From Arthrobacter sp. ok362 (GTDB lineage: Bacteria; Actinomycetota; Actinomycetes; Actinomycetales; Micrococcaceae), in the NCBI RefSeq assembly GCF_900102785.1, contig NZ_FNGC01000001.1:465838-529837 (forward strand): a DNA stretch of 64,000 nucleotides. The letters run 5' to 3'. The notes beneath the pieces are model-generated. The model ran no database searches, had not been told where the DNA came from, and saw only the letters and a program-made list of their open reading frames with translations. Positions 47,458 to 59,706 of the stretch are shown piece by piece. Position 1 is the first letter of the stretch, and each line of letters opens with the position of its first letter. Both the position numbers and the translations under genes were made by a program.

Positions 47458-48887
47458 TGAGCAGCACTGAACTGAGCCATTCCGCTGAAGGCCGCAGCAG
47501 CGATGGGGGGCCGGGTGTGGTCGGGCACCGCGGAGCGGGCGGGGCCCCCATCGCTGCGGAGGCCGCCGCAACCACAATTGTTTCCAGCAGTAGCGGAGCC
47601 GAGTGGCTGTCCCGCTACTCCTCCTCGCTGCTGGGCGTCTTCGGCACCCCGCAGCGTGTCCTGGTCCGCGGCGCCGGCTGCCTCGTGTGGGATGCCGACG
47701 GCAAGGAGTACCTGGACCTGCTCGGCGGCATCGCCGTGAACGCCCTCGGCCACGCCCACCCGTTCGTCACCTCGGTGATCTCCAGCCAGCTGGCCACCCT
47801 GGGCCACGTCTCCAACTTCTTCACGAGCCCCACCCAGATCGCCCTGGCGGAGAAGCTGCTGGAACTGTCCAAGGCGCCGGCCGGCTCCAGGGTGTTCTTC
47901 GCCAACTCCGGCACCGAGGCCGTTGAGGCGGCCTTCAAGCTGGCGCGCCGGAACTCCGGCGCAAGCCTGGACGCCGCGGCCCCAGACAGCACAGCGAAGC
48001 CGCGCACCAAGATCATCGCGCTCGAAGGCGCCTTCCACGGGCGCACCATGGGCGCCCTCGCGCTGACGGCGAAGGAGGCGTACCGGGCGCCGTTCGCACC
48101 GCTGCCCGGCGGCGTCGTGCATATCCCATTTGGTGACATCGATGCCCTCCGTGCGGCGGTGGACGACACCACCGCCGCCGTCTTCCTCGAACCGATCCAG
48201 GGCGAGGCCGGTGTCCGGCCGCTGCCCCCCGGCTACCTCAAGGCCGCCCGCGAGGCCACGAGCGCGGCCGGCGCCCTGCTGATCCTTGATGAGGTCCAGA
48301 CCGGCATCGGCCGCACCGGCAAGTGGCTGGCCAGTGAGGACGCCGGGATCGTGCCCGACGCTGTGACCCTCGCGAAGGGCCTCGGCGGCGGCTTCCCGAT
48401 CGGCGCCCTCGTGACGTTCGGACCGGGCACGTCCGCCCTGCTGACCGCCGGCCAGCACGGGACCACCTTTGGCGGCAACCCGGTGGCCACCGCGGCCGCC
48501 CTCGCCACCCTGCACGTCCTCGAAAACCAGGACATCCTGACGCACGTCCGGGGCGTGGGGGAGCACCTGCGCGCCGGCCTCACCGGAATCGCCGGCGTCA
48601 CCGAGGTCCGCGGGGAGGGGCTGCTGATCGGCTTCGACCTCGACGCCGACGTCGCCCCGGGCGTCGTTGCCGCCGGGCTCGAGGCCGGGTTCATCGTCAA
48701 CAGCCCGGGCCCGCGCACCATCCGGCTGGCACCGCCGCTGATCCTGACCACCGAACAGGCCGACCGCTTCCTGGCGGCACTGCCCGCATTGCTCGAGACC
48801 GCGAAGCTCTCCGCCGAACAACCGGCCGAACAGCCCACCGAACAACCCGCCACTTCCAGTGACAACGCCGCAAAGGACGCCAAGTGA
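47457..48887 (+). CDS. argD: Acetylornithine aminotransferase
   Basis: 476-aa class III PLP aminotransferase (acetylornithine/succinyl-DAP type). PLP-related motifs: FANSGTEAVEAAFKLAR, GAFHGRTMGALALTAKEAYR, LLILDEVQTGIGRTGK and TLAKGLGGGFPIGA with the Schiff-base Lys. There is an unusual N-terminal extension of about 47 residues (Ser/Gly/Ala-rich) before the conserved WLSRYSSSLLGVFGTP, and a Glu/Gln/Pro/Thr repeat tail (AEQPAEQPTEQPA). GTG 47457 overlaps the argB stop by one base; an internal start could remove the extension. Confidence 0.94.
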   Translation: MSSTELSHSAEGRSSDGGPGVVGHRGAGGAPIAAEAAATTIVSSSSGAEWLSRYSSSLLGVFGTPQRVLVRGAGCLVWDADGKEYLDLLGGIAVNALGHAHPFVTSVISSQLATLGHVSNFFTSPTQIALAEKLLELSKAPAGSRVFFANSGTEAVEAAFKLARRNSGASLDAAAPDSTAKPRTKIIALEGAFHGRTMGALALTAKEAYRAPFAPLPGGVVHIPFGDIDALRAAVDDTTAAVFLEPIQGEAGVRPLPPGYLKAAREATSAAGALLILDEVQTGIGRTGKWLASEDAGIVPDAVTLAKGLGGGFPIGALVTFGPGTSALLTAGQHGTTFGGNPVATAAALATLHVLENQDILTHVRGVGEHLRAGLTGIAGVTEVRGEGLLIGFDLDADVAPGVVAAGLEAGFIVNSPGPRTIRLAPPLILTTEQADRFLAALPALLETAKLSAEQPAEQPTEQPATSSDNAAKDAK

Positions 48888-49909
48888 CCGCCGCCGTGAC
48901 CGCATCAGTGCCCACCCGCCACTTCCTCAAGGACACGGACCTCAGCCCGGCCGAACAGGCCGAGGTCCTCGAGCTCGCCGTCCGGATGAAGGCCGCGCCC
49001 TACAGCGTGCAGCCCTTCGCCGCGGCGGGCAACGGCCGCCAGACCGTGGCCGTCATCTTCGACAAGACCTCCACCCGGACCAGGGTATCCTTCGCCACCG
49101 GAATCGCGGACATGGGCGGCAACGCGCTCATCATCAACCCCGGCGAGGCGCAGATCGGGCACAAGGAATCGGTCGAGGACACCGCCAAGGTGCTCGAACG
49201 CATGGTGTCCACTATCGTGTGGCGCACCGGTGCGCATGCCGGGCTCGTCGCCATGGCCGCGAACTCCCGCGTTCCGGTCATCAACGCCCTGTGCGATGAC
49301 TACCACCCGTGCCAGCTGCTCGCCGATCTCTTGACCGTCAAGGAGCACAAGGGCACGCTCAAGGGCCTGACCATGACGTACCTGGGCGACTCGGCCAACA
49401 ACATGGCCAATTCCTACCTGCTGGCCGGTGTCACGGCGGGCATGAACGTCCGCATCGCCGGACCCGTTGGCTACCTGCCGTCCGCGGAGATCATCGCCGC
49501 CGCCGAGGACCGCGCGGCGGAGACCGGCGGCTCGGTGCTGGTCACGGTCGACGCCGCCGAGGCCCTCCTCGGCGCCGACGTCGTTGCCACCGACACGTGG
49601 GTGTCCATGGGCCAGGAGGCGGAGAAGGAAGCGCGGATGAAGCTGTTCCGGGAGTATTCCGTGGACGGTGCGGCGATGAAGCTCGCGGCACCGGACGCCG
49701 TCGTGCTGCACTGCCTGCCGGCCTACCGGGGCTACGAGATCGCCGCGGACGTCATTGACGGCCCGCAATCGGTGGTCTGGGACGAAGCCGAAAACCGGCT
49801 CCATGCCCAGAAGGCGCTCATGGCCTGGCTCATGCACCGCTCCGGCCTGGCCGTTGTTGAGGGGCTGTCACCTGTTGATGGTCTGGCACCGGTGGATGGC
49901 TTGGCCTGA
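48884..49909 (+). CDS. argF: Ornithine carbamoyltransferase
   Basis: 341-aa enzyme making citrulline from ornithine and carbamoyl phosphate. Carbamoyl-phosphate motif [11 protein letters not shown], then [23 protein letters not shown], the ornithine-binding segment [10 protein letters not shown] and the [10 protein letters not shown] loop. The C-terminus carries a repeated [12 protein letters not shown] that is beyond the family core. GTG 48884 overlaps argD by 4 bp; argR overlaps the end by 1 bp. Confidence 0.95.
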   Translation: MTAAVTASVPTRHFLKDTDLSPAEQAEVLELAVRMKAAPYSVQPFAAAGNGRQTVAVIFDKTSTRTRVSFATGIADMGGNALIINPGEAQIGHKESVEDTAKVLERMVSTIVWRTGAHAGLVAMAANSRVPVINALCDDYHPCQLLADLLTVKEHKGTLKGLTMTYLGDSANNMANSYLLAGVTAGMNVRIAGPVGYLPSAEIIAAAEDRAAETGGSVLVTVDAAEALLGADVVATDTWVSMGQEAEKEARMKLFREYSVDGAAMKLAAPDAVVLHCLPAYRGYEIAADVIDGPQSVVWDEAENRLHAQKALMAWLMHRSGLAVVEGLSPVDGLAPVDGLA

Positions 49910-50439
49910 TGTCCGTCCAGCCAGCCTCTCCGGGGGCCAGCCCGGCCACCAAAACAGCCCGGCAGGCACGGATCACGGCGATTCTGACGGGCGAATCGGT
50001 CCGTTCCCAGGCCGAGCTCGCGGCGCTGCTCGCGGACGACGGCGTCCAGGTCACCCAGGCAACACTCTCCCGCGACCTCGTGGAACTCGGCGCCGTCCGG
50101 GTCCGCGGCAAGGACGGCGTGCTGGTCTACGCCGTCCCGGGGGAAGGCGGCGAACGGGCGGCCAAGAGCGGCGTCACGCAGGAAATCCTCGACGCCCGCC
50201 TGACCCGGTTGTGCGGGGAACTGCTCGTCACCGCCGAGGCCTCGGCCAACCTCGTGGTGCTCCGGACCCCGCCGGGCGCCGCGAACTTCCTCGCCCTCGC
50301 AATCGACCACTCCGTGATGCCCTCGATCCTGGGCAGCATCGCTGGGGACGACACCGTCCTGCTTGTCACCCGGGACCCCCTTGGCGGCGCGGACATCGCC
50401 GCACGCTTCCTTCAGTTCGCCGAGGAAGCCGGCCAATAA
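49909..50439 (+). CDS. argR: Arginine repressor ArgR
   Basis: 176-aa regulator. N-terminal winged-helix DNA-binding domain ([48 protein letters not shown]), linker, and C-terminal oligomerisation/arginine-binding domain with the GDDT motif ([26 protein letters not shown]). As a hexamer with bound arginine it should repress this operon through the ARG-box-like sites before argC, making a closed feedback loop. Confidence 0.94.
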   Translation: MSVQPASPGASPATKTARQARITAILTGESVRSQAELAALLADDGVQVTQATLSRDLVELGAVRVRGKDGVLVYAVPGEGGERAAKSGVTQEILDARLTRLCGELLVTAEASANLVVLRTPPGAANFLALAIDHSVMPSILGSIAGDDTVLLVTRDPLGGADIAARFLQFAEEAGQ

Positions 50440-50537
50440 GCCGCGCAACGCACCGGGCGCACCGGGCTTGTGACAGGCTTGCAACAGACAGATTTTCCCA
50501 GACTGACAGCATCACCAAACAACTAAGGAGCATTTTC

Positions 50538-53230
<2,693 letters not shown>

Positions 53231-53237
53231 CAACCAC

Positions 53238-53327
53238 ACGCTCCCTCACTTCCCGCAGCGTTTCCGCCGACGCTCCCGCACTGCCTGCAGGGGCGTCGGC
53301 GGATTTCCTGCCAAAGTGAGGGAGCGT
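53238..53327. repeat. Nested double palindrome between argH and the PdxH-like gene
   Basis: Outer arms ACGCTCCCTCACTT (53238-53251) and AAGTGAGGGAGCGT (53314-53327), 14 bp, perfect. Inner arms TCCGCCGACGC (53263-53273) and GCGTCGGCGGA (53293-53303), 11 bp, perfect. It could terminate argH transcription, or be a REP/MITE-like element. Confidence 0.8.
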
Positions 53328-53355
53328 TGTGCGTTTGCCGCCGAACACTCCCCGC

Positions 53356-53367
53356 TAGCATTGCGGC
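53356..53367 (+). promoter_or_regulatory. Putative leaderless promoter of the PdxH-like gene
   Basis: TAGCAT at 53356-53361, 6 nt before ATG 53368. Confidence 0.5.
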
Positions 53368-53889
53368 ATGAGCGAATCGTTCCGCCAAATGCTGCGTGCC
53401 CTGCCCGATTTCCCCGAATTGCTCCCGGACTTCGATCCGGCCTCAGCGTCCGCGGACCCGGCCGAGCTGTTCCGGCTGTGGCTGGCCGAAGCCCTGGCGG
53501 CAGGGGTGCCGCAGCCCAACGCCTGCAGCCTGGCCACCGCCGATGAGCAGGGCCGGCCGTCGTCGCGGATGCTGATCCTGAAGGACATCGACGCCGACGG
53601 CTGGCACTTTGCGACCTCCCGGGGATCCCGGAAGGGCCAGGAGCTCGCGGCCAACCCGCACGCGGCGCTGAACTTCTTCTGGCAACGGCAAGGCCGCCAA
53701 GTGCGGGTGGCCGGGGACGTCGTGGAGCTGTCCGCGGAGGCCTCGGCCGCGGACTGGCAGGCCCGGCCGGGCGCCGACGGCGGCGAGAACCCGGACTGGC
53801 AGCTGTACGCGATCCGGCCCCGCGAAATCGAATTCTGGCAGGCCCGGCATGACCGCCGGCACATCCGGCACCGCTACGCGTCCCGCTGA
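53368..53889 (+). CDS. Pyridoxamine 5'-phosphate oxidase family protein
   Basis: 173-aa FMN-binding split-barrel protein. It matches PdxH-type enzymes: PNACSLATADEQGRPSSRMLILKDID, NPHAALNFFWQRQGRQVRVAGDV and the C-terminal RPREIEFWQARHDRRHIRHRY (PdxH C-terminal motif). It is shorter than E. coli PdxH (218 aa) because the N-terminal arm is missing, so it may be a PdxH or a related flavin oxidase. It starts behind a leaderless -10 box. Confidence 0.82.
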   Translation: MSESFRQMLRALPDFPELLPDFDPASASADPAELFRLWLAEALAAGVPQPNACSLATADEQGRPSSRMLILKDIDADGWHFATSRGSRKGQELAANPHAALNFFWQRQGRQVRVAGDVVELSAEASAADWQARPGADGGENPDWQLYAIRPREIEFWQARHDRRHIRHRYASR

Positions 53890-53934
53890 TCGGGTTTCCG
53901 CTCAGTTAATCCGAGTTAATTGGGTGGCCCGGTT

Positions 53935-53947
53935 TAGGATGGGCGCC
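53935..53947 (+). promoter_or_regulatory. Putative leaderless promoter of the MDMPI-like gene
   Basis: TAGGAT at 53935-53940, 7 nt before ATG 53948. Confidence 0.5.
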
Positions 53948-54685
53948 ATGACCTCAATCACACCAGATAACCTTCGGGCCGAACTGCACCGTGCCGCCGA
54001 CGTCGTGGCCGGAATCGCAACGAAACTGACGGAACAGGACATCAAAGCGGCGTCGGAACTTCCCGGCTGGAGCCGCGGGCACGTGCTGGCCCACGTCTGC
54101 GGGATCGCCAACGCGATGGGCCGCCAGCTCGAATACGCCGCCCGCGGTGAGGGGGTGGAGCTCTACGACGGCGGCTTCGAGGGGCGAAACCGCGCCATCG
54201 ACATGGCGGCTGGCCACAGCCTCGCCCAGCACCGGGCCGACCTCGACTCAGCGTTAGGCAGGGCCCTGCGGGCCTTCGACTCCCTCGACGCTGCGGGCTG
54301 GCGCGAGCCCATCACCTACCGCGGGGGAGTCGTGTTCGACGGCGGCCTGGCGCTGTGGCGCGAACTCGTCATCCATGCGGCCGATCTCGGCACCGGCCAC
54401 GGGCCGGAAACCTGGAGCCGGCCCTTCTGCGGGCACCTCTTCGATTTCCTCTCGGCCCGGGTGCCCGAGGGCCAGCGCTTCGTGTTGCAGCCGCTCGGCC
54501 TGCCCGCGGTGGCCATCGGGAGCGGCGGAACATCGACGGTGATCAACGGCATGCTCACAGACATCGCCGCGTGGCTCGCCGGCCGCACGCCCACCCTTGG
54601 CAGCCTGCGCGCTACGGCCGCGGCCGACGGCGTTGACCTTCCGGAGCTGTTGCCGTGGCCTGCCGGAGTGCCCGTCAAGAACTGA
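53948..54685 (+). CDS. Maleylpyruvate isomerase-like (DinB-fold, mycothiol-type) protein
   Basis: 245-aa protein of the MDMPI_N/DinB-like four-helix family, common in mycothiol-producing actinobacteria. Metal-ligand positions are recognisable: GWSRGHVLAHVCG (first His) and LWRELVIHAADLG (Glu-x3-His). A C-terminal SCP2-like segment follows (FLSARVPEGQRFVLQPLGLPAVAIGSGG). Most members have unknown thiol-dependent transferase activity; a true maleylpyruvate isomerase role is unproven. Start set at ATG 53948, 7 nt after the -10 box. Confidence 0.78.
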   Translation: MTSITPDNLRAELHRAADVVAGIATKLTEQDIKAASELPGWSRGHVLAHVCGIANAMGRQLEYAARGEGVELYDGGFEGRNRAIDMAAGHSLAQHRADLDSALGRALRAFDSLDAAGWREPITYRGGVVFDGGLALWRELVIHAADLGTGHGPETWSRPFCGHLFDFLSARVPEGQRFVLQPLGLPAVAIGSGGTSTVINGMLTDIAAWLAGRTPTLGSLRATAAADGVDLPELLPWPAGVPVKN

Positions 54686-54733
54686 CTGCTCGGTCCATCC
54701 CTCGCCCGGCGCGGTGCCTGGGCCCGTGCAGGC

Positions 54734-55252
54734 CTAGGGCCGTGCCGTTGCGAGGGCGAGTTCGCGTTCCCGGTCCAGCAGGCGGCCCTTGACGACCAGC
54801 CCCCAGCGGAACCCGCCCAGCGTCCCGTCGGTGCGGACCACCCGGTGGCAGGGAACGAAGAGGGCCGCCGCGTTGAACGCGCAGGCGCTGGCGGCCGCGC
54901 GGACGGCCTTGGCGTTGCCGGAGAGTTCCGCATATTCCGTGTAGGTCACGGGGCGCCCCGGAGCGACCGTGCGGAGCACGTCCCACGCGTGGCTGCGGAA
55001 GGGACCGGACTTCTGCAGCACCGGGACCGACATGGCCGGCTCCGGATCGCCGGAGTAGAACGCCTCCACGGCCTCGGAGATGGCGCCGAGCCCGGTAACG
55101 GTTTCGAATTCGCCCGGCAGCAGGTCCACGTGGATCTGCCCGGTCAGCTCGCCGGGAACGGCGGTCCAGCCCGATGACAGAACTGCGCCGTCGCGGGCAA
55201 TGATGGTGAAAGGACCGTCCGGGGTGGACATGGTCAACAACTGGGCTTTCAT
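54734..55252 (-). CDS. ogt: O6-methylguanine-DNA methyltransferase
   Basis: 172-aa suicide repair protein that accepts methyl groups from O6-methylguanine onto its active cysteine. The active-site motif is [11 protein letters not shown] with Cys in PCHR; the DNA-recognition helix segment is [21 protein letters not shown]. The ATG overlaps the ada-alkA stop by 4 bp (ATGA), so both are translated from one mRNA. Confidence 0.94.
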   Translation of the reverse strand: MKAQLLTMSTPDGPFTIIARDGAVLSSGWTAVPGELTGQIHVDLLPGEFETVTGLGAISEAVEAFYSGDPEPAMSVPVLQKSGPFRSHAWDVLRTVAPGRPVTYTEYAELSGNAKAVRAAASACAFNAAALFVPCHRVVRTDGTLGGFRWGLVVKGRLLDRERELALATARP

Positions 55253-56784
55253 GGTTTCGCCTTCGTCGGAGTCTGGTTAGGAGTCTGGTTCGGAGCCTGT
55301 TTTTGATGCAGAGACAGCGCGCGCGCCGCGGCCTGGGCAGCCGCTGCTGCCCGCCAAAGGTGCATGGTGGCGTAGGAGCGCCATGGGCTGACCTCGCGGA
55401 AATCGGGGGCCGGGGCGGCCCCGTCGGGGGTTTGGGCGAGCGACCGGATGCCGTTGCGGACCGCGGCATCGTTGGCCAGGAACACATCCGGCGCGCCGAT
55501 GACGCGCATCGCGACGTATCCCACGGTCCACGGCCCGACGCCGGCCAGCGGCAGGAGCTTGGCCTCCAGCCCGTGCACGTCATCGCCGTAGCCGAAGTCC
55601 AGGTCGCCCGAGGCCATCGCGGCGGCGGCACCGCGGACGGCATCGATCCGCCGCTGCGGGCCACGGAGCAGTTCGAAGCCGGTCTCCGCAATCTGGGCCG
55701 CCGTCGGGAACAGCCGGTGGAGGCCGTCGTCGGGCACCAGGCTCGCGCTCCCGGCCGCGGAAAGTTGGACCAGGGCGGTCCGCGCGGCAGCCACCGTGAT
55801 CTGCTGGCCGATCATGGCCCGGATCAGCAGCTCCTGCGGATCAACGGCGCCGGGCATCCGCATGCCCGGCGTGCGCGCCACTGTGGCGGCCAGGCGGGGA
55901 TCGGCGCCGAGGGCGGCATCGATGGCGACGGGATCGGCGTCCAGGTCCAGCAGGCGGCGGACCCTGCTCAGCAGGGCGGCGAGGTCCCGGAGATCGACGG
56001 CGCCGATGGTCAGCACGAGCGGACGCCCGGGCGCCCCGGCGTCGTAATCCACCCGGAAGCGCGCATCGCCGTGCGTCAGCCGCAGGGTCCGGGCGTAGGA
56101 ACTGGAGGTACCTTCCTCGATCCAGGGGATGGCGCGGACGGCGAGGAAGTCGAAGACGCCGGGGTCGAACGGTTCGCGGTACGGAAGATTGAGCGTGAGC
56201 GCTGTGGTCGCTGCGGGGGAGCGGTGATGCCGCGCTGTGGCACGGAGCGCGGAGGGCGTCATCGCAAAGACCTCGCCGATGGTCTCGTTGAACTGGCGCA
56301 CGCTGCTGAATCCTGCGGCGAAGGCGATGTCCGAGACTTTCATGACGGTGGAGACCAGCAGGGTGCGGGCAGTCTGGGCGCGGCTCGCCCGGGCCAGGGA
56401 CAGCGGACCGGCGCCGAGTTCGTGGCTGAGGATCCGGTTGAGCTGGCGCGAGGAGTAGCCCAGCCGGGCCGCCAGCCCCTCGACGCCGTCGCGATTGATC
56501 ACGCCGTCGTTGATGAGCCGCATGGCCCGGCCGGCGATATCGGAGCGCACGTTCCAGGCCGGCGTGCCGGGCACGGCCTCGGGCAGGCAGCGTTTGCAGG
56601 CCCGGTAGCCGGCGTCGTGCGCGGCAGCGGAAGTCTCATAGAACGTGACGTTGTCCGCCTTGGGCGTCCGCGCGGGGCACGAGGGACGGCAGTAGATGCC
56701 GGTGGTCCGGACAGCGGTGTAGAACTGCCCGTCGAATCGGGTGTCCCGGGCATCGATTGCCCGGTAGCGCTGCCAGAAGTCCAT
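55249..56784 (-). CDS. Ada-AlkA fusion: methylphosphotriester sensor, AraC activator and 3-methyladenine glycosylase
   Basis: 511-aa three-domain protein. Residues 1-75: Ada zinc domain with C32 and C36 ([10 protein letters not shown]) and C63 and C66 (CKRC); C32 aligns with Ada Cys38, the methyl acceptor. Residues 85-185: AraC-type double helix-turn-helix ([24 protein letters not shown]). Residues 195-500: AlkA N-domain and HhH-GPD glycosylase with [27 protein letters not shown], catalytic Asp439. It senses alkylation, activates transcription and excises damaged bases. It heads an operon with ogt. mpg lies divergently behind it. Confidence 0.93.
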   Translation of the reverse strand: MDFWQRYRAIDARDTRFDGQFYTAVRTTGIYCRPSCPARTPKADNVTFYETSAAAHDAGYRACKRCLPEAVPGTPAWNVRSDIAGRAMRLINDGVINRDGVEGLAARLGYSSRQLNRILSHELGAGPLSLARASRAQTARTLLVSTVMKVSDIAFAAGFSSVRQFNETIGEVFAMTPSALRATARHHRSPAATTALTLNLPYREPFDPGVFDFLAVRAIPWIEEGTSSSYARTLRLTHGDARFRVDYDAGAPGRPLVLTIGAVDLRDLAALLSRVRRLLDLDADPVAIDAALGADPRLAATVARTPGMRMPGAVDPQELLIRAMIGQQITVAAARTALVQLSAAGSASLVPDDGLHRLFPTAAQIAETGFELLRGPQRRIDAVRGAAAAMASGDLDFGYGDDVHGLEAKLLPLAGVGPWTVGYVAMRVIGAPDVFLANDAAVRNGIRSLAQTPDGAAPAPDFREVSPWRSYATMHLWRAAAAAQAAARALSLHQKQAPNQTPNQTPTKAKP

Positions 56785-56862
56785 GACCCCATCCTGCCAG
56801 CTTCGCTGACCACCTGCTAGCGGAATTCGGACACGGCCGTGTGGGCCTGGGGCGGCGTTTGT

Positions 56863-56874
56863 TAAAGTCTGAGC
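56863..56874 (+). promoter_or_regulatory. Putative leaderless promoter of mpg
   Basis: TAAAGT at 56863-56868, 6 nt before ATG 56875, in the short region shared with the divergent ada-alkA gene. Confidence 0.45.
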
Positions 56875-57567
56875 ATGACTTCGAGCCCGCTTCCTGCCCA
56901 GCCCGGCACGGTTACAGGCACGGCTGCGTCGCTCCGGGAGCTGCTCTCGGCCGATGCGCGGCACGTGGCGCCGCTGATCCTCGGCGCCGTGTTGACGCAC
57001 GACGGGCGCGACGGCTCCGTCTCGATCCGGATTACCGAAGTGGAGGCGTACCTCGGCCCGCATGATTCGCGCCACCCTGACCCCGGATCCCATACCTTCC
57101 GCGGCCAAACGGCCCGCAACGCGCCGATGTTCGGCCCGGCCGGCCACCTCTACGTGTATTTCACGTACGGGATGCACCATTGCGCCAATATCGTGTGCGG
57201 GCCCGAGGGCGTGGCGTCGGCGCTGCTGCTGCGGGCCGGCGAAGTGGTTGCGGGACATGAGTTGGCCAGGGCCAGACGCCCGACGTCGAAATCGGACATC
57301 GACCTCGCGAGCGGGCCTGCCCGGCTTGCCACCGCGCTGGGATTGACGACGGCGGACAGCGGGCGGGACGCCCTCGCGCCGCCCTTCCGGCTGGAACCGC
57401 CCGCGCACCCGCCGGAAGTGGTCGCGGCAGGCATCAGCTCCGGCCCGCGCGTCGGCGTCTCCGGCGCCGGCGGCAGCCACGACTACCCCTGGCGGTTCTG
57501 GCTCAGCGGCGACCCGACCGTCTCCCGCTACAAGGCGGCAAAGGCGCCAAACGCCCGCGGCGCGTAG
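56875..57567 (+). CDS. mpg: DNA-3-methyladenine glycosylase, AAG/MPG family
   Basis: 230-aa monofunctional glycosylase of the eukaryotic-type AAG fold, removing 3-methyladenine, hypoxanthine and ethenoadenine. Motifs: [25 protein letters not shown] (catalytic Glu and His segment), [27 protein letters not shown] and [14 protein letters not shown]. It adds a second, unrelated glycosylase to the neighbouring AlkA activity. Confidence 0.93.
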   Translation: MTSSPLPAQPGTVTGTAASLRELLSADARHVAPLILGAVLTHDGRDGSVSIRITEVEAYLGPHDSRHPDPGSHTFRGQTARNAPMFGPAGHLYVYFTYGMHHCANIVCGPEGVASALLLRAGEVVAGHELARARRPTSKSDIDLASGPARLATALGLTTADSGRDALAPPFRLEPPAHPPEVVAAGISSGPRVGVSGAGGSHDYPWRFWLSGDPTVSRYKAAKAPNARGA

Positions 57568-57638
57568 CGCGGCAGGCACTGCACACACCGTGCATGCACC
57601 GTGATGCCGGCACGCGCGGCGGGGGATGATGGAGCATT

Positions 57639-58238
57639 ATGGGCGAGGGGAAACGCGGAAAACCTGGCAGCGAGCTGGAACGGCTCCAGATCTTTGCGCA
57701 GCTGGCCACCGAGTACTTCCGCATGGTCGAACTGTTCACACCGGACGGTGGGCAGGTCGCGGTGGACTCCGTCGAGGCAGAGCGCAGGCACTGGGTTGAG
57801 CTCTTCCGTGCAGCACTGCTGCGCAAATTCATCGTTCCGGAAGAACACGTTTCGCTCAAACTCGTAGTGAGGGCCCTGCGCCTGTGCAACTACTCGGCGG
57901 ACGTCCGGATAACCGAAGGCTCGGCAGAAGCGGCCAGATTGTTCACGAACGGGATGATCCGGGACCGCCAGGCGCTGATGGCGGAAATGGCCCTGGATGA
58001 CCACGACCTGTTCGAGGACGTCCTCTACGGACGGCTCCTGCATGGTGACGCCGATAGATTCCGCCGGTCCGGGTGGGCCGAGGACTATACCCGGCTGAGC
58101 AGCGTGGCGGCCGGACGGTTCGATGCCGAGCGCGCCCTCAAAAAAGCGCTGGGCGTCGTCTCCTACGGGCTTGCTAACGAACTCCTGCGCCCGCCGGAAC
58201 CCGGCGGCGACGCCGAGCCTCCAACGGCCGAGGACTAG
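57639..58238 (+). CDS. Conserved-looking hypothetical protein
   Basis: 199-aa soluble, mainly helical protein with an acidic C-terminus. Distinct segments are LERLQIFAQLATEYFRMVELF, RRHWVELFRAALLRKFIVPEEHVSLKL and AEDYTRLSSVAAGRF. No recognised family, signal peptide or membrane helix. ATG 57639 has GGAG 4 nt upstream. It is convergent with the GNAT gene, with 6 bp between stops. Confidence 0.65.
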   Translation: MGEGKRGKPGSELERLQIFAQLATEYFRMVELFTPDGGQVAVDSVEAERRHWVELFRAALLRKFIVPEEHVSLKLVVRALRLCNYSADVRITEGSAEAARLFTNGMIRDRQALMAEMALDDHDLFEDVLYGRLLHGDADRFRRSGWAEDYTRLSSVAAGRFDAERALKKALGVVSYGLANELLRPPEPGGDAEPPTAED

Positions 58239-58244
58239 GGACCT

Positions 58245-58862
58245 CTAGAAGGCGGCGAAGCTGCTGAGCCCGTAGTCGGCCCTGACGGCGAAGGGGGCGA
58301 GACGGCGCCGAAGGTCTTCGCCCACTTGCGGCCACTCTTGGGAGAGGATCGAGAAGACGGCGGTGTCCGCGCGGCCGCCGTCGGGCGCCGCGCGGTGGCC
58401 GCGGAGGGTCCCCTCAAATTGGGCGCCGAGCCGTTCGATCGCCGTAGCGCTCCGGGTGTTGCGGGCATCGCAGCGGAAGGCCACCCGGTGCACTCTCAGT
58501 ACCTCATAGGCGTAGGCGAGGAGCATGTGCTTGCTCGCCGGATTGACGTGGCTGCCCCAGAACTGCCGCCCGTAGAAAGTTCCGCCGATTTCCAGGCGTT
58601 GTTGGGCCGTGACGTAGTCGCGGAGGGACGTCGTGCCCAGCAGGGCGCCGGTGCGCCCGTCGGTCACGGCGAACGGGATGGTGGCGGGATCGTCCAGCCG
58701 TGCCTGGAACAGTACTGCCAGGTCGCCGCTCGTTCCCGGCAGGGGTGCCGCCATGCCCGCCCACATGCCGGGATCTACAAAATCAAAGAGGTCTGCCGCG
58801 TGATGCGGGGCCAGCGGAACCAGTCGGACCCCATGGCCGGAGAGGACGATTTCGTGTCGCAT
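58245..58862 (-). CDS. GNAT-family acetyltransferase (RimJ/RimL type)
   Basis: 205-aa N-acetyltransferase. It matches the RimJ/RimL subgroup: VRLVPLAPHHAADLFDFVDPGMW, GALLGTTSLRDY, RLEIGGTFYGRQFWGSHVNPASKHMLLAYAYEVLRVHRVAFRCDARNTRSATAIERLGAQFEG-type region with the acetyl-CoA loop and conserved Asn-x-x-Ser. (Only short pieces of that region are diagnostic.) Start at ATG 58862 chosen over TTG 58874. Its substrate, protein or small amine, is unknown. Confidence 0.87.
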   Translation of the reverse strand: MRHEIVLSGHGVRLVPLAPHHAADLFDFVDPGMWAGMAAPLPGTSGDLAVLFQARLDDPATIPFAVTDGRTGALLGTTSLRDYVTAQQRLEIGGTFYGRQFWGSHVNPASKHMLLAYAYEVLRVHRVAFRCDARNTRSATAIERLGAQFEGTLRGHRAAPDGGRADTAVFSILSQEWPQVGEDLRRRLAPFAVRADYGLSSFAAF

Positions 58863-58987
58863 TGGAGCATTCAATCACCGGCGGGGTGGACGGGACCGGC
58901 GAATCCGACGCCGCCCGCGTGAACATTAGATGACTGATGGGTTCTCCCGCGGCCGCCGGCCCCGGCGGACGTCCCGCTACCAGCCAG

Positions 58988-58999
58988 TAAGGTGGATGG
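58988..58999 (+). promoter_or_regulatory. Putative leaderless promoter of apt
   Basis: TAAGGT at 58988-58993, 6 nt before GTG 59000. Confidence 0.5.
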
Positions 59000-59557
59000 G
59001 TGAATCAAAGCGAGCCGAACCTGACGAAGACTGCAATGCCGGTGGATGAGCTGATCAAAAGCCTGTGCGCCACCATCCCGGACTATCCCAAACCCGGAAT
59101 CAGCTTTAAGGACCTGACCCCGGTGTTCGCCGACGGCGCCGCGTTCGGGGCCGTCGTCGATGCCCTGGTTGGACCGTTCCAGGGCCAGTTCGACGCCGTC
59201 GCCGGAGTGGAAGCCCGCGGCTTCCTGCTCGCGGCGGCCGCCGCCTACGCCACTGGGACCGGAGTCATCACGGTCCGCAAGGCCGGTAAACTGCCGCGCG
59301 AAGTGTTCTCCGAGGACTACGCCCTGGAGTACGGCACCGCCACCCTCGAGCTGCACACCACGGATCTGGCGCCGGGGAGCCGGGTGCTGATCCTCGACGA
59401 CGTGCTCGCCACCGGCGGCACGCTCGGCGCCGCGGCACGGCTGTTTGAGCGGTGCGGCGTCGAAGTGGCCGGCGTCGGCGTGGTCATGGAACTGGACCAA
59501 CTCGGCGGCCGTGCGGCGCTGACCGGCCATGACGTCCGGTCCCTGCTGCGGCTGTAA
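59000..59557 (+). CDS. apt: Adenine phosphoribosyltransferase
   Basis: 185-aa purine-salvage enzyme making AMP from adenine and PRPP. The PRPP-binding motif is RVLILDDVLATGGTLGAA; the adenine-specific N-terminal PDYPKPGISFKDLTPVFAD and the flexible loop KAGKLPREVFSEDYALEYG are present. The GTG start follows a leaderless -10 box. In related actinobacteria apt lies between secF and rel; here those genes are absent. Confidence 0.96.
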   Translation: MNQSEPNLTKTAMPVDELIKSLCATIPDYPKPGISFKDLTPVFADGAAFGAVVDALVGPFQGQFDAVAGVEARGFLLAAAAAYATGTGVITVRKAGKLPREVFSEDYALEYGTATLELHTTDLAPGSRVLILDDVLATGGTLGAAARLFERCGVEVAGVGVVMELDQLGGRAALTGHDVRSLLRL

Positions 59558-59706
59558 CGGGCTCTCCGAGGCTGGACCATCCGGGACGTGTCGGTAGAAT
59601 TCCCTGACGAAGACTGCCTTGGCATTGTTCGGCGACATATAACAGCCGTGGCCGCCGAAATGGCTGTAGAATGGTGGGTCCGTCTTTTTCGATAGGGGAA
59701 CGTTCG

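Noticed and set aside
50440..50537. ARG box or internal promoter before argG
   Set aside because: The gap shows no ATGCAT-type box and no clear -10 at leaderless spacing; only the Shine-Dalgarno is convincing.
59699..59706. GAACGTTC before the HelD gene as an SOS box
   Set aside because: The two half-sites have no 4-bp spacer, so it does not fit the LexA operator.
59558..59706. Rifampicin-associated element upstream of the HelD gene
   Set aside because: No GGGGCTT-N7-AAGCCCC-like inverted repeat is visible.
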